From CAZUGA01 sp964619885 (GTDB lineage Bacteria; Pseudomonadota; Gammaproteobacteria; Methylococcales; UBA1147): a stretch of 64,000 nt of DNA. Position numbers and translations under genes: made by a program. The notes below the pieces were generated by a model. The model saw only the letters and a program-made list of their open reading frames with translations, did no database searches and was not told where the DNA came from. Where the stretch lies: the NCBI GenBank assembly GCA_964619885.1, contig CAZUGA010000024.1, forward strand, positions 1 through 64,000, given 5' to 3'. Below are positions 34,942 to 43,745 of the stretch, piece after piece; positions within the stretch are counted from its first letter, which is position 1; every line of letters starts with the position of its first letter.

Positions 34942-35814
34942 TTAGGGGTGACCGCATCCACCCGGATTCCAAAGCATGCGTAACGCTATTGGAGATGAAG
35001 GGACGCAAAAATTGGGGGATGTCATGTGACAACCAGATTGGCCGCAAGTTTGTCGTGCTGAGTGCGGTGCTGGCGGTGCTTCGTTAGCGTGACAGAAACT
35101 ACAGCCGACTGTCTGACTTGGTGTTTGGCCGTAAACACCCAATTCCAAGTGATCGAGTCTTACTGCAAGAAAACTATTAGTATTTAGATGACAAGCATCA
35201 CAGTTATTGCTTGGGTCGATACCGGAGTTTCGAATATGCGCTGATGCGGCAGGTTTTAGAAACGTTCCGAATTTCCCCGGGCCGTGGCACCGGCCGCATT
35301 GACCGGCACCGGAGGCCGGTAAAAACCCATGGTCAAAGCGTGCGATCTCCCAGGTTCTGGTCAAGTGACAGTCGTCGCAAACATTACTGGTTGGTAGATG
35401 CCGATTATGTTTTCCCGTCGTAACCACACCGTTATGACAGGAAAAGCAGGAACCACGTACTTCCAGGTGGTCTACGCGCCGAATTGGAAGCCAGCTATTA
35501 GCTGTGGTATCGGTATGGCATAGGTCACAGTTATCTGTGCTACGGATGTGCCTGGCACCCTTGCGCGACGCAGTACGGATGCCTTGAGAGCCATGGCAGC
35601 CTCTGCATCGTCGTGGGGTTCCGGAAAAAATACTTTTTAAGTGGCAATCTGCGCAATCGGTAAGACGATGCACCGCGGTTAAGTCAAAACCGGTCTGACC
35701 CAAGTGATCGAAATTTTTTCGTTCCCGTGTTTCAGCAAACCCATCTGCCGATATCAGCAACAGCGCCGATATCACAAGCCATAACAATCGGGGAATTAAA
35801 CCGCACGGTTCCAT
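34942..35814 (-). CDS. eight- to nine-haem c-type cytochrome
   Basis: About 290 residues with a signal peptide (LIPRLLWLVISALLLISADGFA). Eight CxxCH haem sites are visible (CADCH, CRGCH, CDLCH, CFSCH, CDDCH, CGRCH, CDACH, CSFCH), and a ninth possible site has the longer spacing CGQSGCH. Free histidines (VDHLE, FDHGF, LDHLE, AHIR) are placed to act as second haem ligands. Relative to the 21-haem protein next to it, it is smaller and more irregular; MtrA-like size and position beside the barrel make it the likely protein inside the barrel. The ATG at 35814 is used; an upstream TTG at 35835 would add seven residues. Confidence 0.85.
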   Translation of the reverse strand: MEPCGLIPRLLWLVISALLLISADGFAETRERKNFDHLGQTGFDLTAVHRLTDCADCHLKSIFSGTPRRCRGCHGSQGIRTASRKGARHIRSTDNCDLCHTDTTANSWLPIRRVDHLEVRGSCFSCHNGVVTTGKHNRHLPTSNVCDDCHLTRTWEIARFDHGFLPASGAGQCGRCHGPGKFGTFLKPAASAHIRNSGIDPSNNCDACHLNTNSFLAVRLDHLELGVYGQTPSQTVGCSFCHANEAPPAPHSARQTCGQSGCHMTSPNFCVPSSPIALRMLWNPGGCGHP

Positions 35815-35836
35815 CCTGAATCCATTACCGAGCAAA

Positions 35837-37591
35837 TTATTGAAAAGAATCTTTGTTAATTTCGAACGAGGAAGAACCTAGTAGTTTAGGTAGGCCTCGC
35901 CACAAAGGTGACGATGTAAAGTGTACGCCGTAGTTTGTTATAAGCTGTTCAGAGCCACGTGAAATTTTAGACTTGTAGTCATTGTTCGTCAGAGTAATGG
36001 ATTGATCCTTTTTACCGTCAACCCTTGATCGTTTTTTAGTGCCTTCCAGATCAAATGAATCCAGGTTGTGGCATCGGTTGCAGTAAATTCCAAACTTGCC
36101 AAAGTGAATATCATCATCCGTGTGGCAGCTATTACAATCAGTCGCTAATACAATCTCATTGTCACCGATGGGGTCGGCATGACAACCTAAACAGTCAAGT
36201 GATTTATGCGCGCCCTCCAATGGATAATCGGTTTGTTTATCATGGTCGAAGATCCAAGATCGCCAATGGTTTGGAGTGTGGCATTGTTGGCATTCAGATC
36301 CTAGCTTGTCTTTGTGCACGTCATCCTTTTCGTGACATGACTTGCAATCTAGCGGCGCTTTTTGATATTCGGGCGTTAAATGACACTCTTCGCACGATGT
36401 CGTGGCATGCATTCCGATAAGTGGAAACTTACTGAAATCGTGATTAAAAAATACGTTGTGGCTCCAACTTTTTTCGTCGTGGCAATCATCACATTTTTCT
36501 CCTTGTTCTCCTCGATGCGCATCATCACCTTGATGACACGCGCCACATTCGACGTTGAGCTCTTGGTGTACGTTGCCGCGGTGACAAGCTTCACAAGCGA
36601 CAGAGGCATGTTCGCCGTTGAGTGGGTAATCTGTGTCTTTATCATGATTAAATGAATCATCCGCCCATTTATCCAGATTGTGACAGTCCTGACATTTTTT
36701 TCCGTAACGGCCTCTGTGCACATCGTCGTTTCTATGGCAGGCGACGCACGATCTATCCAAAGATCGATGTATATCCTGTTGATGACAGGCGCGGCATGTG
36801 GTTCTTTTGTGTCCGCCTTTTAACGGATAATCAGTGTCGCGATCGTGGTCGAATTTTATTTCGGACCATTTGCGTTCATTATGACAATCATCGCAGGCCG
36901 CGCCGTAACTGCCACCATGCACATCATTTAACTTGTGGCACGAATTGCAATCAATAGGGAGCTCTTTGTAGCGTTCGTCAGGATGACATCCGGTGCATTT
37001 AACATCTTGATGGGCGTCTTGCAGCGGAAATTTTGTTTCGTCATGATTAAATTCAGCTTTGATCCAACTGGTTTCGTCGTGACAATCAGCACATTTTTTA
37101 CCCAATTCAGATTTGTGGACGTCGTCGTCTTTATGACAGGCAAAACAAGCTATATCCGTTTCCCGATATAACTCCTCTGCTTTATGGCATCCAGAGCAGG
37201 CAACCTTTTCATGTGCACCATTTAACGGGTAATCGCTTAAGTCGTGGTCAAAGGTTTCGCTATCCAGTAACACGATATCGAATTTTCTGCCTTTATGATC
37301 CGTGTGACAGGACCTGCATTCGACATTGGCAACCAGAGTATGTTTGCCGTGATAGCCTTTCTTTTGATTCATGTCATTATCGATCTTATCGTGACAAACT
37401 AAGCAAAGGCGGTCCTGCTTGCTTTGATCGAATGAAGCGTGACATTTTTCGCATTCCGCTTCGATTTCCTCATGCCCTGAGATAAGTTTACCGGGCATGA
37501 TCAACGTATCGAATTGATCGCCGTAGACAACAGAAGCAATGGAAAGCACGGACATCAGTGTTAGCACACGTACAAAAGTTAAGCGGTGCAT
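35837..37591 (-). CDS. 21-haem c-type cytochrome of repeated three-haem modules
   Basis: 584 residues from ATG at 37591, two bases after the preceding stop. The signal is MHRLTFVRVLTLMSVLSIASVVYG. I count 21 CxxCH motifs: three in an N-terminal part (CEKCH, CLVCH, CRSCH), then six modules of three. The first five modules are each exactly 67 residues from one Y/F-P-L to the next, with the pattern PLxGxH..CxxCH..CxxCH..DDVH..CxxCH..W..F(D/N)HD. Each module offers three extra histidines (GxH, DxH, xHD), one per haem, as expected for bis-histidine haems. It should form an extended periplasmic wire. It lies between the b-type cytochrome and the smaller cytochrome. Confidence 0.92.
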   Translation of the reverse strand: MHRLTFVRVLTLMSVLSIASVVYGDQFDTLIMPGKLISGHEEIEAECEKCHASFDQSKQDRLCLVCHDKIDNDMNQKKGYHGKHTLVANVECRSCHTDHKGRKFDIVLLDSETFDHDLSDYPLNGAHEKVACSGCHKAEELYRETDIACFACHKDDDVHKSELGKKCADCHDETSWIKAEFNHDETKFPLQDAHQDVKCTGCHPDERYKELPIDCNSCHKLNDVHGGSYGAACDDCHNERKWSEIKFDHDRDTDYPLKGGHKRTTCRACHQQDIHRSLDRSCVACHRNDDVHRGRYGKKCQDCHNLDKWADDSFNHDKDTDYPLNGEHASVACEACHRGNVHQELNVECGACHQGDDAHRGEQGEKCDDCHDEKSWSHNVFFNHDFSKFPLIGMHATTSCEECHLTPEYQKAPLDCKSCHEKDDVHKDKLGSECQQCHTPNHWRSWIFDHDKQTDYPLEGAHKSLDCLGCHADPIGDNEIVLATDCNSCHTDDDIHFGKFGIYCNRCHNLDSFDLEGTKKRSRVDGKKDQSITLTNNDYKSKISRGSEQLITNYGVHFTSSPLWRGLPKLLGSSSFEINKDSFQ

Positions 37592-37593
37592 GA

Positions 37594-38550
37594 TTAGTAC
37601 ATGTGGACCGCTACAACGTGGTATACGCCCGTAATCAGTAAAAGAACGAATAAGGGAATGTGGAGCACATGCCATTTCGCAAATAATCGTTCGAAGAATT
37701 GATATTGCACAAGCCTTACGATGCTACTCAGGTGAGCACCAATGAAGTCGCGAGTTTCTTTTTTATGCGTACTATATTCTGCCTGGTTCCAGTCCAATTC
37801 CCGCGCCACTGTGCGCAGTGTCGAAGGGATCGTAAATATGGCTGTCCAATAACTTTTTCTTGCTTTTAGCCCGACGACTAACATTCTCAAAAAACTGCCC
37901 CTTACATTGGATTTAGAGGTTAGAACGGCAGTTTCAAACTCGATAAGCTGCCGTTTAAGCTCGGGCATGGAATTCAATGCAATATCCAACCTTTCCGTTG
38001 TGATTGCTTTATCGATGCGTAGCTCTTCCAAGGTGAACTTTTTGCCGTAAAGTCCGTAGTGGATCTTGTTGTAGATGTAGCGCCCGAACACGCCACTCCC
38101 GACGACTAATGCCATCGCAAGTAGAGAGACGTTGCTGTTTACTGCGCCAAGGCTAAAATTGCAGTGATAGAGGATTAACAAGGGTCCGACCAACCCCATA
38201 ATCATGTGCGCTCTAAACCAATACCGTACCGGTCCAAAGTCACGCATCCATCGTACGCGCTTCCTTAATGGGTACAGTAGTAGAATCAAAAGCAGGCTGC
38301 CGCCGATTATTCCCAGCCAATAGCCCAAACCTGATTCTGGGGTCATATAGTTATCTAAATCAGTTGTCCATCCGGCATAAACCGCTAAAGCGACCAGACA
38401 AAGTATTAACGGCGGCGTAAAACTGAAATCAGAGGGTGCATACATCTTTTTGATGGCTGCACGATAGTCTCGATGTTCCGGATTTAATCTTTGTTCTGGG
38501 TTTTGCGGTTGTCGATCGATAGTCGGATGGTTGGATCTCGAATCTGTCAT
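37594..38550 (-). CDS. b-type membrane cytochrome, probable quinone-linked
   Basis: About 318 residues; ATG at 38550 chosen because the upstream extension is Cys/His-rich shadow. Four to five membrane helices: PPLILCLVALAVYAGW, LGIIGGSLLLILLLYPL, MIMGLVGPLLILYH, SLLAMALVVGSGVFG, and a last helix HIPLFVLLLITGVYHVVAVHMY. Histidines that could hold haem b are placed in pairs at membrane edges (RAHMIMG, ILYHCNF, KWHVLHI, GVYHVVAVH). The SGVFGRYIYNKI loop resembles b561-type domains that pair with FAD/FeS reductases. It is the most upstream gene of the - strand cytochrome operon, so it may pass electrons from quinol, or from the divergent oxidoreductase, to the 21-haem wire. Confidence 0.68.
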   Translation of the reverse strand: MTDSRSNHPTIDRQPQNPEQRLNPEHRDYRAAIKKMYAPSDFSFTPPLILCLVALAVYAGWTTDLDNYMTPESGLGYWLGIIGGSLLLILLLYPLRKRVRWMRDFGPVRYWFRAHMIMGLVGPLLILYHCNFSLGAVNSNVSLLAMALVVGSGVFGRYIYNKIHYGLYGKKFTLEELRIDKAITTERLDIALNSMPELKRQLIEFETAVLTSKSNVRGSFLRMLVVGLKARKSYWTAIFTIPSTLRTVARELDWNQAEYSTHKKETRDFIGAHLSSIVRLVQYQFFERLFAKWHVLHIPLFVLLLITGVYHVVAVHMY

Positions 38551-38779
38551 AATCTTCTGCGGATTATTTTTACGGCTCCCCGCGGTCAAGCAACATGAAT
38601 GCCAATAATATTTGGCGGGGCATTGTGAATGTTGGCATTGTTTCTGCTTCTGATGTTTGGTTCGCACCGCGTTCCTTCGTATAGCTCATATATAGCGGTC
38701 TTGGGACGCATTGCTCTTTACTTAATAACTAATGCCATGGGTGCGAAGAATCTTTTGTTGTAGTTAAGGTAAAAATTGA

Positions 38780-40114
38780 ATGAGTGAACAAAACCCAATA
38801 TTAATTTATATGACGACCATGGTCGTCATATGGCTTATTTACTCAGGATTAAGATTTCGTAAAAACCAGCGTTATGCGATGATTCGCGAACACGCGATCG
38901 CTAACCAGCTGACCGAGCCAGCCTCATTGCACCCGGTTATTAATACCAATCGGTGTACCGGTTGCCAGTCTTGCGTCTACGCCTGTCCGGAGCGTCAGGA
39001 CGGTATCGTGCTGGGTATGATTGGAGGGAAAGCGGAACTGGTTAATCCGACCGCATGCATCGGTCATGGCGCGTGTGCTGCCGTGTGTCCCGTGGACGCG
39101 ATAACCTTAGTATTTGGTACCGCGCAACGTGGCGTGGATATTCCGCATATTAAGCCAAATTTCGAAACCAACGTACCCGGAATTTTGGTTGCCGGTGAAT
39201 TGGGCGGAATGGGATTGATCAAGAATGCGTTCAATCAAGGTATGCAGGCCATTGATTCAATCAAAACAATTATTCCGAAGTGTAACGCCAAAGCAGATTT
39301 CGATGTATTGATTGTCGGCGCTGGACCGGCCGGATTAGCCGCTTCACTGGCAGCGAAATTGGCTGGATTGAAGTTTGTAACGGTCGAACAAGATACATTA
39401 GGTGGTTCGATACGCCATTACCCAAGAAACAAGATTATAACGACTGTTCCCTCGGAATTACCCATAGTCGGCCGACTAGATCTTAATGTTGCGTCGAAGA
39501 GCGCACTCCTGGAGATGCTGAACCAGATTGTTGACAAAGCAGGTTTAAAAATAGCATTCCACGAACGAGTGAAGCATATAGAACCTGAAGCGGGTTCGCG
39601 GATTGGTTTTAGCGTTAAAACAAACAAAACACACTATTCGACCCGCACTGTGCTCTTAGCTATCGGTCGGCGAGGAACACCCCGCCAAGTGGGCGTTCCG
39701 GGGGAAGATAAATCGAAGGTTACGTACCAATTAATTGATCCAGAGCAATATCGGGGTAAGCACATACTGGTCGTTTCGGGCGGTGATAGTGCCCTGGAGG
39801 CGGCGGTCAGTCTTAGTCGGGAACCCGGTACTACGGTAACCCTTTCGTATCGATCCAGTTCATTCAGCCGAGCGCGGGAGATCAATCGTAAAAATTTGCT
39901 TGAGGCAGAAGCAAATGGAAGAATTAAGGTTTATCTTAAATCCAAGTTAAAATCGATACATGATGATTTTGTCACCCTGGACATCCACGGTAAGAAATTA
40001 GATATTCCAAACGACGCAGTCATTATTTGTGCAGGAGGCGAACTGCCGTCCCCATTTTTGCGCAAGATAGGTGTCGATATGCAAACCATGTATGGTATTC
40101 CGCTACACGGTTAA
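38780..40114 (+). CDS. 4Fe-4S/FAD oxidoreductase, YpdA/TrxR-like
   Basis: 444 residues. An N-terminal membrane helix (ILIYMTTMVVIWLIYSGLRF) is followed by two 4Fe-4S clusters (CTGCQSCVYACPE and CIGHGACAAVCPVD), then a two-dinucleotide-fold flavoprotein. The FAD loop is DVLIVGAGPAGLAASLAAKLAG, the NAD(P) loop is VVSGGDSALEAAVSLSRE, and it closes with VIICAGGELPSPFL. The GGSIRHYPRNKI segment resembles YpdA-type reductases, and the redox-active CxxC of thioredoxin reductase is absent. Anchored at the inner membrane, it could exchange electrons between NAD(P)H and the membrane cytochrome encoded divergently 230 bases away. It is followed by the ankyrin gene after 27 bases. Confidence 0.83.
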   Translation: MSEQNPILIYMTTMVVIWLIYSGLRFRKNQRYAMIREHAIANQLTEPASLHPVINTNRCTGCQSCVYACPERQDGIVLGMIGGKAELVNPTACIGHGACAAVCPVDAITLVFGTAQRGVDIPHIKPNFETNVPGILVAGELGGMGLIKNAFNQGMQAIDSIKTIIPKCNAKADFDVLIVGAGPAGLAASLAAKLAGLKFVTVEQDTLGGSIRHYPRNKIITTVPSELPIVGRLDLNVASKSALLEMLNQIVDKAGLKIAFHERVKHIEPEAGSRIGFSVKTNKTHYSTRTVLLAIGRRGTPRQVGVPGEDKSKVTYQLIDPEQYRGKHILVVSGGDSALEAAVSLSREPGTTVTLSYRSSSFSRAREINRKNLLEAEANGRIKVYLKSKLKSIHDDFVTLDIHGKKLDIPNDAVIICAGGELPSPFLRKIGVDMQTMYGIPLHG

Positions 40115-40141
40115 GGATTTATCGCTTAGCCTGAAATCGAA

Positions 40142-42274
40142 ATGAAAGCCACGCTACAAAAGTTGTTTCAAAATATATTGATTGCCGCCTTAATCCTATC
40201 GACAGGTTATGCCAATGCCGATCTAGATGATGCCAATCGGTCTATCCGTATGCGAGATTTTGAAACAGCCGTGACGCTTTTGCATCCATTAGCCGACCAA
40301 GGAGAGGCCAACGCGCAATATTTGCTTGCGGTCATGTATCGTAATGGGCAAGGGGTTGTTCAAGACTATGGGCAAGCATTCAATTGGTTCAATGCAGCAG
40401 CATCAAACGGACATATAAATGCGCAATACGTGCTGGGTAGTTTTTATGAACGAGGCTGGGGCGTACAAAAAGATGTCGAGGCGGCTAGAAAGTTGTATGA
40501 AAAGTCTGCACGTAGTGGTCACGCAATGGCGCAAAGCAAGCTTGACATTATCGATCCAAAATTATCGAATGCTCTGGATCTCTCTGATGGAGGGAGTTTG
40601 TCCAAAAACTCTGCGCAACAAGAACGATCAGATTTTTCTGCGGTAGAGTCACGAATCAACCCGTTAAGCCCTCAAAACAAACTACGCTGGGCGGTTCGGA
40701 AAGGGTTGTCACAGCAAGTTCAATCGGCTTTGGATGATGGCGCGCAAATCAATTGGATAGATGAATACCACAGAACGGTGTTGATGGATGCGGCGGAATT
40801 GGGTCAGTTTGAAGTCGCCAAAGTACTAATCGATTATGGCGCTTTAGTTGCTGGGAATGATAAGTACGGCGACTCGGCATTACTATTGGCATCACGCATA
40901 GGACATGCAGGACTAATTACACTGCTGTTAAAAAAAACAACGGACGTTAATCAGACCGATATCAACGGTAATACTGCATTAATTCTAGCGACAAAATCGG
41001 GATCTGTACCAGCGGTAGCTCGTCTGCTAGAACATGATGTCAACGTAAATACGCAGAATAATAAAGGATTGTCTGCATTAGCGGTGGCAAATCGACCGCA
41101 GACCGGGACTCATGGTTTACGGGAAAGAAGTAGAAAAATAGTAGCAATGCTCAAGCAAAATGGGGCGAACATTGCGCCTACGCACAAAACGAATGACGGA
41201 TCTAACGTACCATTAGAAATCCTGCAATCCATTGCGTCCGAAACCGAACACCCACGAGATAACAATCCGTTCCGCCAGTGGCATCCTCTGTTTACAGCCG
41301 CCTGGAGAGGGCAGGTCGGTATTGTTAAAACTTTGCTAAAAGGCAATCCTTCTGCAGTGAATCAGTTGGATAAAGAAGGCTATTCGCCACTTGGTCGAGC
41401 CACACATCAGGGACACCTTAGTGTTATGCGGTTGCTATTGGCAGCCAAGGCTGATCCAGATTTGGCGGATGACGAAGAAAAACGTCCAATATTACTCGCC
41501 TGTTCCAACGGATTCCATCACGCGGTGGATTTACTGGTAGAGTATAACGCTAACTTAGAAGCTCAAGACGCATCAGGTCGAAGCATTTTGTTAACGGCAA
41601 TTGCTCATGGACATCTTGCTGTAGCCAATCGATTGCTCGATCACGGTGCGGATATAAACGCAGCGGATCAGAGTGGCAAAAGCGCGTTGATGTACAGTAT
41701 TGAACAACGTGAAATCGGTTTGACAAAAAGAATCGCTGCAGAGGTTGTAGATCTTAATGTAGTCGACAATACTGGACGATCAGCAGTTTGGTATGCGGTA
41801 GATCGCAATTGGCTAACGGGGTTGATCGTACTTCTTGAATTGAATGTGCAGTATGATTTAAGAAATAGTTCTGGATATACACCATTGGCTCTTGCGTCAT
41901 CAAATGGAAATTACCAAATAGTGAATGCATTAATTGGCGCGGGTGCTAACATTAATTCACCGTCCGCCAAAGGTAATACACCATTAATGCTTGCCGCCGA
42001 AACAGGATGTACGGAATGCATCGTATCTTTACTGAAAGCAGATGCTAAGGTTGATGCACAAGACCATGAGGGAAACACCGCGCTGATCCTGGCGGCTCAA
42101 TTCGGACATAATGACATCGTAGGTCATTTACTTGAAAAGCGTGCGAAAATTCATTTTCGTAATAAGAAAAAAGAAAACGCCAGAACCCTGGCGCAAATCA
42201 ACGGGCGCAGTGCAGTAGTCTCTACAATTGATCGCTACGCTCCGACAGCACGAATGCTAGACGATCTATTTTGA
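40142..42274 (+). CDS. exported Sel1-repeat and ankyrin-repeat protein
   Basis: 710 residues with a signal peptide (LFQNILIAALILSTGYANA). Three Sel1-type repeats at about 40-140 (AVTLLHPLADQGEANAQYLLAVMYRNGQGV, FNWFNAAASNGHINAQYVLGSFYERGWGV) are followed by a linker and then a long run of ankyrin repeats (TVLMDAAELGQFEVAKVLIDYGA, SALLLASRIGHAGLITLLL, NTALILATKSGSVPAVARLLEH, and about ten more). Both repeat types are protein-binding scaffolds. In the same transcript as the FeS/FAD gene and beside the cytochromes, it may organise or protect the complex in the periplasm; this is inference. Confidence 0.85.
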   Translation: MKATLQKLFQNILIAALILSTGYANADLDDANRSIRMRDFETAVTLLHPLADQGEANAQYLLAVMYRNGQGVVQDYGQAFNWFNAAASNGHINAQYVLGSFYERGWGVQKDVEAARKLYEKSARSGHAMAQSKLDIIDPKLSNALDLSDGGSLSKNSAQQERSDFSAVESRINPLSPQNKLRWAVRKGLSQQVQSALDDGAQINWIDEYHRTVLMDAAELGQFEVAKVLIDYGALVAGNDKYGDSALLLASRIGHAGLITLLLKKTTDVNQTDINGNTALILATKSGSVPAVARLLEHDVNVNTQNNKGLSALAVANRPQTGTHGLRERSRKIVAMLKQNGANIAPTHKTNDGSNVPLEILQSIASETEHPRDNNPFRQWHPLFTAAWRGQVGIVKTLLKGNPSAVNQLDKEGYSPLGRATHQGHLSVMRLLLAAKADPDLADDEEKRPILLACSNGFHHAVDLLVEYNANLEAQDASGRSILLTAIAHGHLAVANRLLDHGADINAADQSGKSALMYSIEQREIGLTKRIAAEVVDLNVVDNTGRSAVWYAVDRNWLTGLIVLLELNVQYDLRNSSGYTPLALASSNGNYQIVNALIGAGANINSPSAKGNTPLMLAAETGCTECIVSLLKADAKVDAQDHEGNTALILAAQFGHNDIVGHLLEKRAKIHFRNKKKENARTLAQINGRSAVVSTIDRYAPTARMLDDLF

Positions 42275-42673
42275 CCCTTCTATACTTGGTCGCGTGCAAA
42301 TGCAGGCTTAATTCAACATAGAAATAGGCTATATGACACGTTAAGAGGGCAAATGACGCAAAAATGCCTGACTTTGAAGGGAATGTATAGGGTGGATACA
42401 GTGAGAGCTTTTGATCGTGCAAGAGTCAATTATTCTATAAAACCTCAAAAGTGACCTAGAAAGGTCAATCCCGAATGAATGGTCCAAGCGAATTTGGCTT
42501 AGTGCAGTTGACAAAAAGAGTCGCTGATCGTACCTTCAAGTTTCTTAAAATTGGCCCGTTATCCATTTGCTGGAGAAAATTAAGCATTGCGGAATAAGAT
42601 ATGTGTATTCTTCTTCAGTACCGAAAATCAAGTATAGCGCATTGCGTTAAAACAAGCTGATCGAATTATCTTG
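42275..42673. other. intergenic region
   Basis: AT-rich. A small hairpin TGACC/GGTCA with a 6-base loop lies at 42452-42467 but has no T-run. The next gene has several possible starts. No gene is seen. Confidence 0.5.
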
Positions 42674-43648
42674 ATGACCCAGATTAACCGGTTTACACAA
42701 GCTGTCGGAATAGAAGTACCGCTGATTTGCGGCGCAATGTACCCATGTTCAAATCCCGAATTGATTGCGGCAGTGTCAGAAGCAGGCGGTATTGGAATCG
42801 TTCAACCACTGAGTTTGACTTATGTCCATGGTTACGAATTTAGAGAAGGTTTGCAATACATTCGTAAACTGACAGGCAAGCCAATTGGCGTGAATCTGAT
42901 TATTGAACAAAGCTCGAAAAAATACTTGGATCGAGTTCATCAGTGGTTAGAAATTGCATTGGAAGAGCGCGTTAAATTTTTCGTAACCGCGTTGGGCAAT
43001 CCGAACTGGGTCGTAAAAAAGGCTGAACGTGTCGGTGCGACGGTTTTTCACGATGTCACCGAACGAAAATGGGCACATAAGGCTTTGGACGGCGGTGTCA
43101 ACGGTTTTATCTGTGTAAATAATCGTGCCGGTGGTCATGCCGGTGGATTATCCCCGCAACAACTCATGGAACAACTTGCGGTACTCGATAAACCTCTGAT
43201 ATGCGCCGGCGGTGTTGGAACAGCTGTGGAATATGCCGCGGCCTTATCCTTAGGCTACTCGGGTGTACAAATGGGTACCCGGTTTATTGCCAGCGTCGAA
43301 TGCAATGCTCATAGTGATTACAAGGAAGCTATCGTAACGGCGCAAGCCCAGGATATCGTGTTGACCGAAAAGATATCAGGCGTTCCGGTATCGGTGATCA
43401 ATACCCCTTATATCGAAAAGGTTGGAATTCACGCAGGCCCGATCGCCAAATGGTTATTACGCGGCAACAAAACCAAACATCTAATGCGCACTTTCTACTC
43501 CTTGCAATCCATTTGGTCACTGAAGCGGGCATCCTTACAGGGTGTAAGTTATCGAGACGTTTTTCAGGCGGGGAAGAGCGTTGAAGGAATAAATCAAATA
43601 AAAAAAGCCGGACAAATTGTTCGGGAGTTCAATGCTGTCGCTGACTAG
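42674..43648 (+). CDS. nitronate monooxygenase / FabK-like FMN enzyme
   Basis: 324 residues from ATG at 42674 (a TTG one codon before it is less likely). It has the TIM-barrel FMN fold of the NMO group: VPLICGAMYPCSNPELIAAVSEAGGIGIV, then PIGVNLI, NNRAGGHAGGLSPQQL and CAGGVGTAVEYAAALSLGYSGVQMGTRFIAS. It oxidises nitronates, or in the FabK subgroup reduces enoyl-ACP; the AGGHAG motif is shared by both groups and does not separate them. The C-terminal helical tail (MRTFYSLQSIWSLKRASLQG) is longer than in classical NMO. Confidence 0.78.
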   Translation: MTQINRFTQAVGIEVPLICGAMYPCSNPELIAAVSEAGGIGIVQPLSLTYVHGYEFREGLQYIRKLTGKPIGVNLIIEQSSKKYLDRVHQWLEIALEERVKFFVTALGNPNWVVKKAERVGATVFHDVTERKWAHKALDGGVNGFICVNNRAGGHAGGLSPQQLMEQLAVLDKPLICAGGVGTAVEYAAALSLGYSGVQMGTRFIASVECNAHSDYKEAIVTAQAQDIVLTEKISGVPVSVINTPYIEKVGIHAGPIAKWLLRGNKTKHLMRTFYSLQSIWSLKRASLQGVSYRDVFQAGKSVEGINQIKKAGQIVREFNAVAD

Positions 43649-43745
43649 TTACTAACCGATTAATCTAATCAAACAGCCGTTAAACGACGCCCAAAATCTT
43701 TTTGCTACTAAAGATCCGAGGCGCCGCTATTGCGAAATGAATGTT

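Noticed and set aside
36055..37485. Several 70-120 codon frames opposite and inside the 21-haem cytochrome
   Set aside because: They repeat with the 201-base period of the real gene and are shadows of it.
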